A stretch of 64,000 bases of DNA from Bog-473 sp052148295 (GTDB taxonomy: Bacteria > Actinomycetota > Acidimicrobiia > Acidimicrobiales > RAAP-2): the NCBI GenBank assembly GCA_052148295.1, contig JBKQIP010000065.1, positions 5,809 through 69,808 of the forward strand. Reading direction: 5' to 3'. Every line of letters starts with the position of its first letter. Positions within the stretch are counted from its first letter, which is position 1. A model generated the notes under the pieces. The model did no database searches. It was not told where the DNA came from and saw only the letters and a program-made list of their open reading frames with translations. The position numbers and the translations under genes are program-made. Of the stretch, positions 48,798 to 57,333 are shown piece by piece.

Positions 48798-49634
48798 GTG
48801 CACATGACCCTTCTTCGTACGACCCGACGGGTGGCGGCTGTCGCCGCCATCAGCGGACTGATCCTGGGCTTCGGCACCACCGCCGCCTGGGCCGACACGT
48901 CGACCGCCACCGCGCAGGCCCTCACGCTGACCATCGGCGGTGGTTCGGTGCTGAGCTCGGGGACGGAGTCGGCGTCCAATCCCGGACCCGCCGGCGACCC
49001 CGCCGTGATCAACGGCGACACACCCGCGCTCAGCGTCCTCGGAACGCAGTCCACGGTGACGGCCGGTGTCCTGGTCCAGACGGCCATCGCCAACGGCGAC
49101 GGCACCTCGTCCGCGTGCGCCGGTCTCGTCGGCGCCGGTGGCTCGATCCAGATCGGCACTAACGGCAACTGCGCCGTGGTCGGCGCCGCCACGTCCGGGG
49201 TGACGTTGAACCTCCCCGGGTTGGTCACCTTGACCGCCACCGCGATCCTCGAGCAGTGCTCGGCCAACTCCAGCGGCACGGTGACCGCCAGCGCCCAACT
49301 GGTCGACGCCCAGCTCAATCTCGCCGGGAACCCCGCCGTCGTGTTGCCCGTCAATCCCACCGCCGGCCAGACGGTGTCGGCGTTCCTGCTCGACCTGGGC
49401 CTGAACGACCAGAGCACGTCGGACGGGCAGATCACGGGCACGGCGTTGTCCTTGAGCGTCCTTGACACCATCGACCTGAACATCGGCACGGTGACGTGCG
49501 GCCCCAACGCCGCCACCTCCGCGACGTCCGCCTTCCCGGTGAAGAGCCTCCCCATCGCGGGTGGCACGCTCGCCCTCCTGGCCATGATGGGGGCGGTCCC
49601 GTGGTACATCCGCCGTCGCCGTACGGAGGTCTGA
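48798..49634 (+). CDS. Secreted surface protein with C-terminal LPIAG anchor
   Basis: A 278-residue exported protein. The signal peptide is RVAAVAAISGLILGFGTTAA (cleavage near AWADTS). The mature part is rich in Thr, Ser, Gly and Ala in repeated strands (LTLTIGGGSVLSSGTESA, VTLNLPGLVTLTATAILEQC, LSVLDTIDLNIGTVTCGPNA) with four cysteines. It resembles the choice-of-anchor P type of actinobacterial surface proteins (recognised from memory). The C terminus is SLPIAGG, a membrane helix (TLALLAMMGAVPWYI) and RRRRTEV, i.e. a sorting signal. GTG 48798 (GGAG five bases upstream) or ATG 48804 is the start. It is the likely substrate of the exosortase. Confidence 0.75.
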   Translation: MHMTLLRTTRRVAAVAAISGLILGFGTTAAWADTSTATAQALTLTIGGGSVLSSGTESASNPGPAGDPAVINGDTPALSVLGTQSTVTAGVLVQTAIANGDGTSSACAGLVGAGGSIQIGTNGNCAVVGAATSGVTLNLPGLVTLTATAILEQCSANSSGTVTASAQLVDAQLNLAGNPAVVLPVNPTAGQTVSAFLLDLGLNDQSTSDGQITGTALSLSVLDTIDLNIGTVTCGPNAATSATSAFPVKSLPIAGGTLALLAMMGAVPWYIRRRRTEV

Positions 49635-49680
49635 GCCCACGGGGCACGTCGGGGAAGGAACCTGACATCGGCTCGGCACC

Positions 49681-51159
49681 ATGAGCGGCGCACTGGCGCT
49701 GGGGCTGCTGAACGCGGCTGCCTTCATGCTGTGCGTGAGCTTCGTCGCCTACGCGACGATGATCATCCTTCCGTACGTGCGCCACCGGGCACAGCCGCCG
49801 GGGAACGGCCGGGACTTCGATTGGCACTTCCTGATCCCCTGCCTTGACGAACAAGGGGTCATCGCGGCGACCGTGGAACGACTCGTGCGCACGTTTCCCC
49901 AGGCCCACGTGTGGTGCGTCGACGACGCCTCCACCGACGCCACCCCGAGAATCCTGGCGGGGCTGGCCCGGCGGCACGAGAAGGTCCATGTCGTCACCCG
50001 CCGCCTGCCCCACGCACGGGTGGGGAAGGGGCCGGCGCTCAATGCCGGGTGGGAGGCGCTGATGGCGCAGCTTCCCCCGGGGGCCGACCCAGCGGGCCAG
50101 GTGGTCGGCGTGCTCGACGCCGATTCCATCCTGGACCCGCGCGCGCTCGACACCATCGCCGGCGCAGCCTTCTTCGGCAATCCCCATGTCGGTGCGGTGC
50201 AGATCCAGGTCCGGGTGACGACCCGATCGGGACCCAGCGGGCGGCGGGTGCCGCTGCTCGTCCGTCTGCAGGACCTGGAATTCAGCTGCCCCATCGCGGC
50301 CATGCAGCTCCTGCGTCGGCGTTCGGGCAGTGTCGGCATGGGCGGCAACGGCCAGTTCTCCCGCCTCTCGGTCCTCAACCACATCGCGGCCACCCACGCG
50401 ACCCCGTGGCACGGCGCGCTCCTCGAGGACTTCGAGCTCGGTCTGCACGTGCTCCTCTCCGGCGATCGCACCGAGTACTGCCACGACACCTGGGTGGAGC
50501 AGGAAGGCCTGCCCAGCCTTCGCCCGCTCATCCGCCAGCGCAGTCGTTGGGCCCAGGGGTCGATGCAGTGCTCCCGATACTTCGCCCCGGTCATGCGGAG
50601 CCGTTCCATCTCGACTGCCGGTGCGCTGGAGATCGCCTACTTCCTGTGCATCCCCTGGGCCCAGATGATCGGCGGGCTGGTCTATTCCGCCTCGCTGGCG
50701 GTCATGGTCTTCTACGCCGTCTTCGACTCGGGTGGGCTGGCCAACTGGTTGTCCGCGGCCACCCTCGGCGTCATCCCCCTGTTCATCCTCTTCGGCATGG
50801 CACCGTTCATGGTGTGGGGCCCGATCTATCGGGCCCGGGTGGAGCGCCGGGTGACCCGACGGGGCGCCCTCGCGCTGGGCCTGTCCAACTGGATCTACAG
50901 CTACTTCCAGTACGCGGCCGTCTGGTGGGCCTTCGCCCGGATCCTGCGGGCCCGCAACGACTGGAAGAAGACGCTGCGGAGCTCCAGCGGGCCCGTCTAT
51001 GCGCCCTACACGGCGACCGCGGTCGTCCGAGGACGGTTCACCCCGCGTCGAGCGGGGTCCGGCGTCGGGACCCGCATCCCGGCCCGACTCCGCACGCGTC
51101 CGGTGGATCCGATCGATGCCGTGTTCGAACCGGCGGCGGTCACCGGCACCGGTTCGTGA
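49681..51159 (+). CDS. Membrane family 2 glycosyltransferase
   Basis: A 492-residue processive-type GT2. An N-terminal membrane helix (LLNAAAFMLCVSFVAYATMI) leads into a GT-A domain: DWHFLIPCLDEQGVIAATVE, VWCVDDASTDATPRILAGLA (nucleotide Asp), VVGVLDADSILDPRALDTIA (metal DxD), HGALLEDFELGLHVLLSGDR (ED base) and LIRQRSRWAQGSMQ (QxxRW). Three C-terminal membrane segments follow (about 320-430). Relatives build polysaccharides such as cellulose or poly-GlcNAc. It starts 47 bases after the surface protein and ends the unit, so it may glycosylate the sorted protein or make the glycan it attaches to (inference). Confidence 0.88.
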   Translation: MSGALALGLLNAAAFMLCVSFVAYATMIILPYVRHRAQPPGNGRDFDWHFLIPCLDEQGVIAATVERLVRTFPQAHVWCVDDASTDATPRILAGLARRHEKVHVVTRRLPHARVGKGPALNAGWEALMAQLPPGADPAGQVVGVLDADSILDPRALDTIAGAAFFGNPHVGAVQIQVRVTTRSGPSGRRVPLLVRLQDLEFSCPIAAMQLLRRRSGSVGMGGNGQFSRLSVLNHIAATHATPWHGALLEDFELGLHVLLSGDRTEYCHDTWVEQEGLPSLRPLIRQRSRWAQGSMQCSRYFAPVMRSRSISTAGALEIAYFLCIPWAQMIGGLVYSASLAVMVFYAVFDSGGLANWLSAATLGVIPLFILFGMAPFMVWGPIYRARVERRVTRRGALALGLSNWIYSYFQYAAVWWAFARILRARNDWKKTLRSSSGPVYAPYTATAVVRGRFTPRRAGSGVGTRIPARLRTRPVDPIDAVFEPAAVTGTGS

Positions 51160-51175
51160 CGGCGCCGGGCCTCGC

Positions 51176-52444
51176 TCATCCCTCCGGCGACACGGCGAAA
51201 CGCTCGATGTAGAAGCCGAAGGCCTCGCGCAGCGGCTCGCGGTCGATGCCGAACGCGGACAGGTCGTAGAGGACCCCGCCATGGCGACCGCGGGGATGAT
51301 CGCGCATGAAGGTGGTCATGGCCGAGCTCGACGCCTCCGTGAAGGGCTGGTCGGCCAGCTCGTAGAGGCGCCGGACCATGGCCACGTCGTCCTTCATGAA
51401 GGCGTCGAAGTGCAGGTCGATCGAATGATCGGCCGGCAGGAGGTCGCGGGACTCGGCGCAGGCTCGCAGCATCCGCTGCAGCCGGTCGACCCAGTAGTCG
51501 GCGATCCCGTGCGTGTCCACGGGGTCGTGTCCCATGCGGGCGGAGTAGCTCACCATGGTGACCATCGACGCCGTCACCGAGACCGGATCGCGGTGCGTAA
51601 CCACGAAGGTCGCGTCGGGGAAGGTGGCGAGGAGGGCGGGGAACTGCTCGAGGTGCTGGGGGGACTTGAGGACCCACCGCGAGCCGCCGCGCAACCACTG
51701 CAGTGCCTGCAGGATCTTCTTCAGATAAGCGTAGCTGGGGCCCTGGTCGCGGGCCAGATAGTGGTCACGCCAGGTGGGCATGGGGGCAATGGTGTCGAAG
51801 AGCATGGTGGAGAAGTCGATGGCCAGGAGCTGGATCTCCTCGTGGACGTGCTCCACCGTCATCTCGTGCATGCGCTTGAACTCGGGCATGGCGGCGTCGA
51901 TGAAGGCGAGGGCCGTCTCGGTGCGGGCCAGCCGGGGGTCGGGCTGGCCCGCCGGGGGACGCTCTCGATCGGCCAGGACGGGCTCGAGGCTCTCCCAGTA
52001 GGGCAGGGACCGCAGCGCCGGGTCGCTGGAGATCAGATTGTGCAGGTGGGTGGTCCCCGTGCGGGGCAGCCCGCAGATGACGATGGGTCTCTCCACTTTC
52101 TCGTCGAGGATCTCCGGGTGGCGGGTGATCAGGTCCTCGAGCAGGAGCCGGTTGCGGAGGAGGCCGGTGAGAAACGCGGACTGGGCCAGGACGCCGGCAT
52201 CGTTCAGCCTGGCCTCCTCCCGCAGGCAGCGACACAGGACGTCGAGCCGGGGCAGGAAGTCGTCGGATCCGAAATCGTCCAGCCCGGTCTCGGCCTTCGC
52301 CGCGTCCATGAGGGCCTCGGGCTCGAGGGAGAGCCCGGCCCCCGCATCGGCCATCAGATCGAGAACGGCCCGCACGTCGTCGGTGAAGCGGGGGTGGGCG
52401 AGGTCGTCGAGGACGATCGGAGGAGGCCGGTGGACGGTGCTCAT
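51176..52444 (-). CDS. Sulfotransferase-family protein
   Basis: A 422-residue PAPS-dependent sulfotransferase-fold protein. The 5'-phosphosulfate loop is RPIVICGLPRTGTTHLHNLI (P-loop-like PRTGTT), the 3'-phosphate-binding region is FPDATFVVTHRDPVSVTAS, and the rest includes QLLAIDFSTMLFDTIAPMPT and LEQFPALLATFPDA. Actinobacterial relatives sulfate glycolipids, phenols or steroids. ATG 52444 overlaps the stop of a 66-residue gene by four bases. It is convergent with the glycosyltransferase; its acceptor could be a surface glycan, but this is only positional inference. Confidence 0.85.
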   Translation of the reverse strand: MSTVHRPPPIVLDDLAHPRFTDDVRAVLDLMADAGAGLSLEPEALMDAAKAETGLDDFGSDDFLPRLDVLCRCLREEARLNDAGVLAQSAFLTGLLRNRLLLEDLITRHPEILDEKVERPIVICGLPRTGTTHLHNLISSDPALRSLPYWESLEPVLADRERPPAGQPDPRLARTETALAFIDAAMPEFKRMHEMTVEHVHEEIQLLAIDFSTMLFDTIAPMPTWRDHYLARDQGPSYAYLKKILQALQWLRGGSRWVLKSPQHLEQFPALLATFPDATFVVTHRDPVSVTASMVTMVSYSARMGHDPVDTHGIADYWVDRLQRMLRACAESRDLLPADHSIDLHFDAFMKDDVAMVRRLYELADQPFTEASSSAMTTFMRDHPRGRHGGVLYDLSAFGIDREPLREAFGFYIERFAVSPEG

Positions 52445-52641
52445 TGTAGGGAGGCCAAGGGGACCACGTCCGCCCCGGGCGGCGCGGGCGTCTCGTCCGG
52501 TAAGAACCAGCGCAGCCAGATCCGGCCCGTGTGGTGGCCCGCGGTCGAGACCCAATTCGGATGACCGGGGTCACGCGCGGAGATGACGATCCGCCACGAG
52601 CCGTCCTCCTCGTGGCGCACCTGCGCGCGGTTGATCGTCAC
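52441..52641 (-). CDS. DUF1214-like C-terminal segment as a short protein
   Basis: A 66-residue frame from GTG 52641: MTINRAQVRHEEDGSWRIVI, SARDPGHPNWVSTAGHHTGR, IWLRWFLPDETPAPPGADVV. PNWxxTAGHxxGxIxxRW is the end of DUF1214-type domains, which normally close a longer protein. The N-terminal part is absent, so it is either a remnant or a small free-standing version that still reads cleanly into the sulfotransferase gene (four-base overlap, ATGA). A 20-residue frame overlaps its start. The function is unknown. Confidence 0.5.
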   Translation of the reverse strand: MTINRAQVRHEEDGSWRIVISARDPGHPNWVSTAGHHTGRIWLRWFLPDETPAPPGADVVPLASLQ

Positions 52642-52700
52642 CCGCTTGCCCCCAACTCGGCCAGCAGTTCGGCGAACACCTTCTCGGTCTCAGTGCCCAT
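52638..52700 (-). CDS. Possible 20-residue upstream peptide
   Basis: ATG 52700 opens a 20-codon frame MGTETEKVFAELLAELGASG ending TGA at 52,638-52,640, overlapping the GTG of the DUF1214-like frame (GTGA). The composition is helical. It could be a leader that couples translation or a leftover of the lost N-terminal part; no family is recognised. Confidence 0.3.
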   Translation of the reverse strand: MGTETEKVFAELLAELGASG

Positions 52701-52780
52701 GGCGGCTTCCTACCATGTCGTCGGCGCGCCGGCGAGCGCCACCGGCCCGCGCCACCTGCCGGGTCACCGATGGCCCGGCG

Positions 52781-53656
52781 TCACGGAGACGCATCCCCGC
52801 GAGCACGCGGGAGGGGGGTGGTGGGGGCCTCGGGCACCGGGTCCAGAGCATCGAGGAAGGCCACGATCTCCGAGATGAGGCGCGCCGGCATCAGTCGCAG
52901 CTCGACCGGCGAACGGGCCCGTACGAGGACACCGTGGGGCAGGCGCTCCGCCAGGCCGACCGCATCGGTGAAGGGATGGATGAGGTCGTTGCGGTGCGCG
53001 AGGACCAGTGTCGGGGCCGCGATGGCCCGACGCTCCTCCTGGGTCGGCGCCACCGGTCCGACCAGCACGCCGTGCAGCACCGAGGCCATCACGTCGGGGG
53101 AGACGGACGCGGCGTGCCGGACGCTGTCGACCGGGCCGATCCTGGTCCGTGGCAGGCGTCGAACCCACGCGGCAGTGACGTTGAGGACCGAGCGCCCGTA
53201 GTGGGCGGCGAGGACCATGGGCACGAAGATCAGTGCGGCGGCCGGCACGGCCCGTTCCAGGACGGGCATCTCCAGCACCAGGGCGCGCACCCGCCCGGGG
53301 TAGCGCGTCGCCGCGAAGAGGCTGACGTTGGCACCCAGGGAGATGCCCCCCAGGACGGCGCGCTCCACCCCGAGATGATCGAGCAGGCCGACCACCTGGT
53401 CGGCGTAGCTGTCGATGCGGTACTCGGACGCGTGCGTCGGCGTGTCGCTCCGCCCGTGCCCGAGGAGATCCAAGAGGACGACGCGGTACCCCTGCTCGGC
53501 CAGTGCCTGCGCGATGCCGCGATTGAGGTCGGCGTCGAGGAGCAGTCCGTGCAGGTAGACCACGACCGGGTCGTCGTCGCACCCATAGGTGTCGTAGACG
53601 AGCCGGCGATCGTGATGGGTGAAGTGCTGATCGAAGACGACGCCCGTCACGCCCAT
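52781..53656 (-). CDS. Alpha/beta hydrolase
   Basis: A 291-residue alpha/beta hydrolase: VVVYLHGLLLDADLNRGIAQ (HG oxyanion hole), VVLLDLLGHGRSDTPTHASE, nucleophile AVLGGISLGANVSLFAATRY (Ser in GISLGAN), acid in TLVLAHRNDLIHPFTDAVGL and late His region RSPVELRLMPARLISEIVAF (less clear). It fits esterase, lactonase or related enzymes; the substrate is unknown. ATG 53656 is used. It lies upstream of the DUF1214-like/sulfotransferase pair on the same strand, with an 80-base gap. Confidence 0.82.
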   Translation of the reverse strand: MGVTGVVFDQHFTHHDRRLVYDTYGCDDDPVVVYLHGLLLDADLNRGIAQALAEQGYRVVLLDLLGHGRSDTPTHASEYRIDSYADQVVGLLDHLGVERAVLGGISLGANVSLFAATRYPGRVRALVLEMPVLERAVPAAALIFVPMVLAAHYGRSVLNVTAAWVRRLPRTRIGPVDSVRHAASVSPDVMASVLHGVLVGPVAPTQEERRAIAAPTLVLAHRNDLIHPFTDAVGLAERLPHGVLVRARSPVELRLMPARLISEIVAFLDALDPVPEAPTTPLPRARGDASP

Positions 53657-53857
53657 GTCGACGCCAGCCTGGTCAGGTCACGTTGCCCTTCACCGGACGC
53701 ACGGGCGTCAACCGCCGTCTCGGCCCGCCCCATCCCTCGCCTTCTCCATGGCCGCAGGATACCGCCGCGGCGCTCCGCTCTCGGAGGGTCGGCGGCCGTC
53801 TCGCCGCCGGACGGTCGTCCCCGCCCGGCGAGGCACCCTGCGAGTTAGCGTGGACGC

Positions 53858-54288
53858 ATGGAACACGTACGCTTGGGCGGGACCGGCTTGCTCGTGTCGC
53901 CGCTCTGCGTGGGGACGATGACCTTCGGTCTCCAGTGCGACGAAGCCCTCTCGCATTCCATCTTGGACCGGGCCGCCGAGGGGGCATCACCTTCCTCGAC
54001 ACGGCGGACGTCTATCCCCTCGGCGGCGGGCGGTCGACCGTCGGGCGGACCGAAGAGATCGTGGGCCGTTGGCTGCAGGGCAAGAGGGACCGCTTCGTGG
54101 TGGCGACCAAATGCGTGGGGCGCACCGGCGGGGCGGCCTGGGACCAGGGGAGCTCCCGCAAGCACATCGTGGAGGCCGTCGAAGCCTCGTTGCGACGTCT
54201 CGGGGTCGATCGCATCGACCTCTACCAGCTCAAGGGCGAGCTGGACGAGATCACCCACCACTACCGCCTGGGCGATGCCGCTCGATGA
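53858..54288 (+). pseudogene. Aldo/keto reductase, frameshifted and truncated
   Basis: From ATG 53858 the frame gives MEHVRLGGTGLLVSPLCVGT, MTFGLQCDEALSHSILDRA, then the match continues in another frame as GGITFLDTADVYPLGGGRST, EEIVGRWLQGKRDRFVVATK, CVGRTGG and RRLGVDRIDLYQL. The break is near 53,980. It ends after about 140 residues where a full enzyme has about 320. Asp/Tyr (DTADVY) and Lys (ATK) of the catalytic tetrad are there, but the His region (DLYQLKG) has Lys in place of His and the remaining barrel is gone. A pseudogene, or in part a sequencing error. Confidence 0.75.
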
Positions 54289-54519
54289 CGGTCCGACCCG
54301 AGCGGCCGGACGTGGCCCGCAACTCTCTCTGCGGTCCCTTCCGGAGCCCCCACGACCTCGGTACCGTGTCGGCTCGAACCCGGCCTTCCGCGTCGGCGTG
54401 GGGCGTCACTCGCCCACGTCGTGGGTTGCGGTAAATTTCGGCGCGACGGCAAGGCTCGGAGGGGCCGCCGTGGAGATCAGGTGGGAGATGTCACGCAGGG
54501 ACCCTTCGGAGGGGGAGCG

Positions 54520-55095
54520 ATGACCGACGACGATGGGTCGACCCGTGCCGGCGGTGAACCGATGGTGGCGAGGGAAGCGACACAGGCCGGCAATTTCAAA
54601 CTGCTGGCCCGGTTGACCCTCGAAGATCCCCTGACCGGGCTGGTCAACCAGTTGCTGCTGCACGACCGATTGGCTCAGGCCCTGACGCGAAGCGTGCGAC
54701 GCGGCGATCGGGTGGCGGTGTTCTACATCGACCTGAACTACTTCGGCGACATCAACGACCAGCACGGGTTCGAGGCCGGAAACTCGGTCCTGCGTGAGGT
54801 GGCCCGTCGCCTGAAGGCCATCATCCGGTCCGAGGACACGCTCAGCCGCGTCGGTGGCAATGAGTTTGTTGCCGTCATGTCCATCGCCAACGCAGAGGCG
54901 CTGGGGCCGCTGACCAAGCGGGTGCAGTCGGTCTTCGATCAACCGATCGAGATCGACGGCACGGCGATCACCACGTCGGCCTGCTTCGCCATCGTCCTGG
55001 GGGAGGGTGCCGACTCCGCCGAGGACCTGCTGGCCAAGGCGGATCAGGCCATGTACGTGGAGAAGAACGAGAAGCGACCCCCGCGGGAGCACTGA
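54520..55095 (+). CDS. GGDEF-domain protein with degenerate GGNEF
   Basis: A 191-residue single-domain protein. DPLTGLVNQLLLHDRLAQAL opens the GGDEF domain (usual DxLTGLxNR; here NQ), VAVFYIDLNYFGDINDQHGF is the substrate-binding strand, and the signature reads RVGGNEFVAV (112-116), GGNEF in place of GGDEF. The Asp-to-Asn change removes a metal ligand, so cyclase activity is doubtful; it may bind GTP or act as a regulator. GGGGGAG five bases before ATG 54520 gives a strong start. It is followed after about 250 bases by a second, intact GGDEF protein. Confidence 0.85.
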   Translation: MTDDDGSTRAGGEPMVAREATQAGNFKLLARLTLEDPLTGLVNQLLLHDRLAQALTRSVRRGDRVAVFYIDLNYFGDINDQHGFEAGNSVLREVARRLKAIIRSEDTLSRVGGNEFVAVMSIANAEALGPLTKRVQSVFDQPIEIDGTAITTSACFAIVLGEGADSAEDLLAKADQAMYVEKNEKRPPREH

Positions 55096-55341
55096 GGGGA
55101 GCAGGCTGCGCCGATCGTTCCCGGCGCCACTCCGAGCGTGTGCGGCGAGCACCCGGGATCCGCCCCGACCACACCCCCGACACCGGCGCGACGCCGTCCC
55201 GGACGCGGCATTCGGGAAGGCCCGGGAGATCCAACAGGCAGAAGTTCATGGAGGTGGGGGCGATACACTGGCCGCCGGGAACTGGATGGCTGCTTCGGTG
55301 GACGGACCGCGAGCCGTTGCCAGGGTGGAAGCGAGGGGCAT

Positions 55342-57228
55342 GTGAGTTTTTCCGAACCCGAGCAACCAGGGTTGGTGAACATCGACGCCCAGCCTGGAAC
55401 GTCGGCGGCCTTCCCGGCGGACGCGTTGGACCGGTTGGCTCAGTACGCCACCATCGTGCGGGAGAGCAGCGAGGCGATCTTCACGCTCGACCGCAACGCG
55501 GTCATCACCAGCTGGAACAAGAGCGCCGAGCGGATGTACGGCTACAGCCCGGCCGAGATCGTCGCCCGCCCGGCCTCGGTGCTCCTGCCACGGATCTTCC
55601 GGGCTCCCGATGGCATGCACTATGGGACGAACGAGCAGACCGAGCGGCTCAATCTCGAACATGTGACGAAGAGTGGGGTCGTGCTGCCCGTCTCCCTCTC
55701 CATCTCACCCCTGTACGAGGACGACGGCACGCCACACGGCTTCCTGGTGCTGGCCCGGGACCTCACCGAGCTGCTTCTGGCCCAATCCGCGCTGGCGCAG
55801 AGCGAGGTCCGGCTGCGGGAGGTGGAAGGGCTGGCCCACGTGGGATCGTGGAGTTGGGACGCGACTACCGGTGCCGTGCAGTGGTCGTCGGAGCTCCACG
55901 CCATCCGGAAGCTGCCGCCGCACGAGTTCGACGGCAGCTACGCCACGCACGTGGCCGACGTGCATCCCGACGACCGGGAAGCCGTGGATGCCGCGTTCCA
56001 GATCGCCCGCCAGTCCGGTGCCCCGTTCGAGATGCAATACCGGATCGTGTGGCCCAGCGGCGAGGTCCGCTACCTCGACACGCGGAGCCGGCCCATCCTC
56101 GATTCCTCCGGTGCGGTCGTGGGCATACGGGGCATCTGCCAGGACATCACCGAGCGCCAAGAGAGCGAGTTGAAGCTGCGGGAGGCCTACGACAAGGTCA
56201 GCGCCAGCGTGGACGAGATGGAGCGCCGGAATCACGAGCAGACCGCGGTGGGCGAGATGGCGGACATGCTGCAGAGCTGCCTGAGCGCGCGGGAGGCCTA
56301 CGGCATCATCAGTGCCTTCGCCGTCCGCCTGTTCCCGCATACCAAGGGAGCGGTGTTTCGTCCCGCCCAGGCCGCCGGCACCTTCGAAGGCGTATCGGCG
56401 TGGGGCGGACTCGAAGTCACCGGGAGCGTCATCGATTCGGCCAATTGCTGGGCGCTGCGCCGAGGTCGGCCCCATCGGACCATGGGCGTCCACAACGAGA
56501 TGGAGTGCGGCCACGCCCGGGGGGAGAGCACCAGTTGGACCGCCTGCCTGCCCCTCATCGCGCACGGCGAGCTCCTCGGGCTCCTGCACATCTGCCAGGG
56601 GGCCGACGTGCCCGAGGCCCACAAGACCGAGAATCCCGATGCGCTCGAATCGCTCGAGGTGAACGTGATGGAGCACCTGGCCCTGGCCCTGGCCAATCTG
56701 GAATTGCGGGACCACCTCAAGTCCGAGTCCGAACGCGACGGCCTCACCGGTCTGTACAACCGTCGCTACATGGACGGATGCCTCAAGCGCGGCGCCGCGC
56801 CCGGTGCCGGCCAGGGTGCGCTCAGCCTGCTGCTCATCGACGTGGACAACTTCAAGGAGCTCAACGACCGGCGCGGGCACGCCGAAGGGGATGCCTACCT
56901 GCGTGCCCTGGCGCTCCTGCTGCTCAGGACGACCCGGGCCGAAGACACGGTGTGCCGGTACGGTGGCGATGAGTTCGCCCTCATCATTCCCCAAGCGAAC
57001 CGCCGGGTCGCCATGCGCCGGGGCGAGCAGCTCCGATCGGTGGTCGCACAGGAGCTGGAGCGCACCATCTCCATTGGCGTGGCCTCCATTCCCGAGGACG
57101 GGTCGCGGGCCGAGGAGCTGTTCCTCCAGAGTGACATGAACCTGTATGAAGCCAAGCTCAGGGGGCGGAACCAGGTGGTCGGGGGTCCGCGCAGCGAGAA
57201 GGCGATCGTGCCGACGCCCTCCGGTTGA
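55342..57228 (+). CDS. PAS-PAS-GAF-GGDEF diguanylate cyclase
   Basis: A 628-residue signalling protein. Two PAS domains (about 38-150, with ITSWNKSAERMYGYSPAEIV, and 165-285, with WDATTGAVQWSSELHAI and PHEFDGSYATH), then a coiled segment, a GAF domain (about 300-460, AYGIISAFAVRLFPHTKGAV) and a GGDEF domain from about 470 (DGLTGLYNRRYMDGCLKRGA; YGGDEFALI at about 540). The GGDEF signature is intact, so it probably makes cyclic di-GMP from GTP in response to a ligand or redox signal. It starts at GTG 55342. No EAL partner is in the window. With the GGNEF protein upstream it may form a regulatory pair. Confidence 0.9.
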   Translation: MSFSEPEQPGLVNIDAQPGTSAAFPADALDRLAQYATIVRESSEAIFTLDRNAVITSWNKSAERMYGYSPAEIVARPASVLLPRIFRAPDGMHYGTNEQTERLNLEHVTKSGVVLPVSLSISPLYEDDGTPHGFLVLARDLTELLLAQSALAQSEVRLREVEGLAHVGSWSWDATTGAVQWSSELHAIRKLPPHEFDGSYATHVADVHPDDREAVDAAFQIARQSGAPFEMQYRIVWPSGEVRYLDTRSRPILDSSGAVVGIRGICQDITERQESELKLREAYDKVSASVDEMERRNHEQTAVGEMADMLQSCLSAREAYGIISAFAVRLFPHTKGAVFRPAQAAGTFEGVSAWGGLEVTGSVIDSANCWALRRGRPHRTMGVHNEMECGHARGESTSWTACLPLIAHGELLGLLHICQGADVPEAHKTENPDALESLEVNVMEHLALALANLELRDHLKSESERDGLTGLYNRRYMDGCLKRGAAPGAGQGALSLLLIDVDNFKELNDRRGHAEGDAYLRALALLLLRTTRAEDTVCRYGGDEFALIIPQANRRVAMRRGEQLRSVVAQELERTISIGVASIPEDGSRAEELFLQSDMNLYEAKLRGRNQVVGGPRSEKAIVPTPSG

Positions 57229-57333
57229 TCGCCCCGCCGGGAACGCGCGGCAGATTCCGTCCCGCTCCCACGCCCCGCTCCCGCCCCGCCCGCTCCGGGC
57301 CCCCCGTCGCGGAACGGCCGGTAGTCTCCGGTG

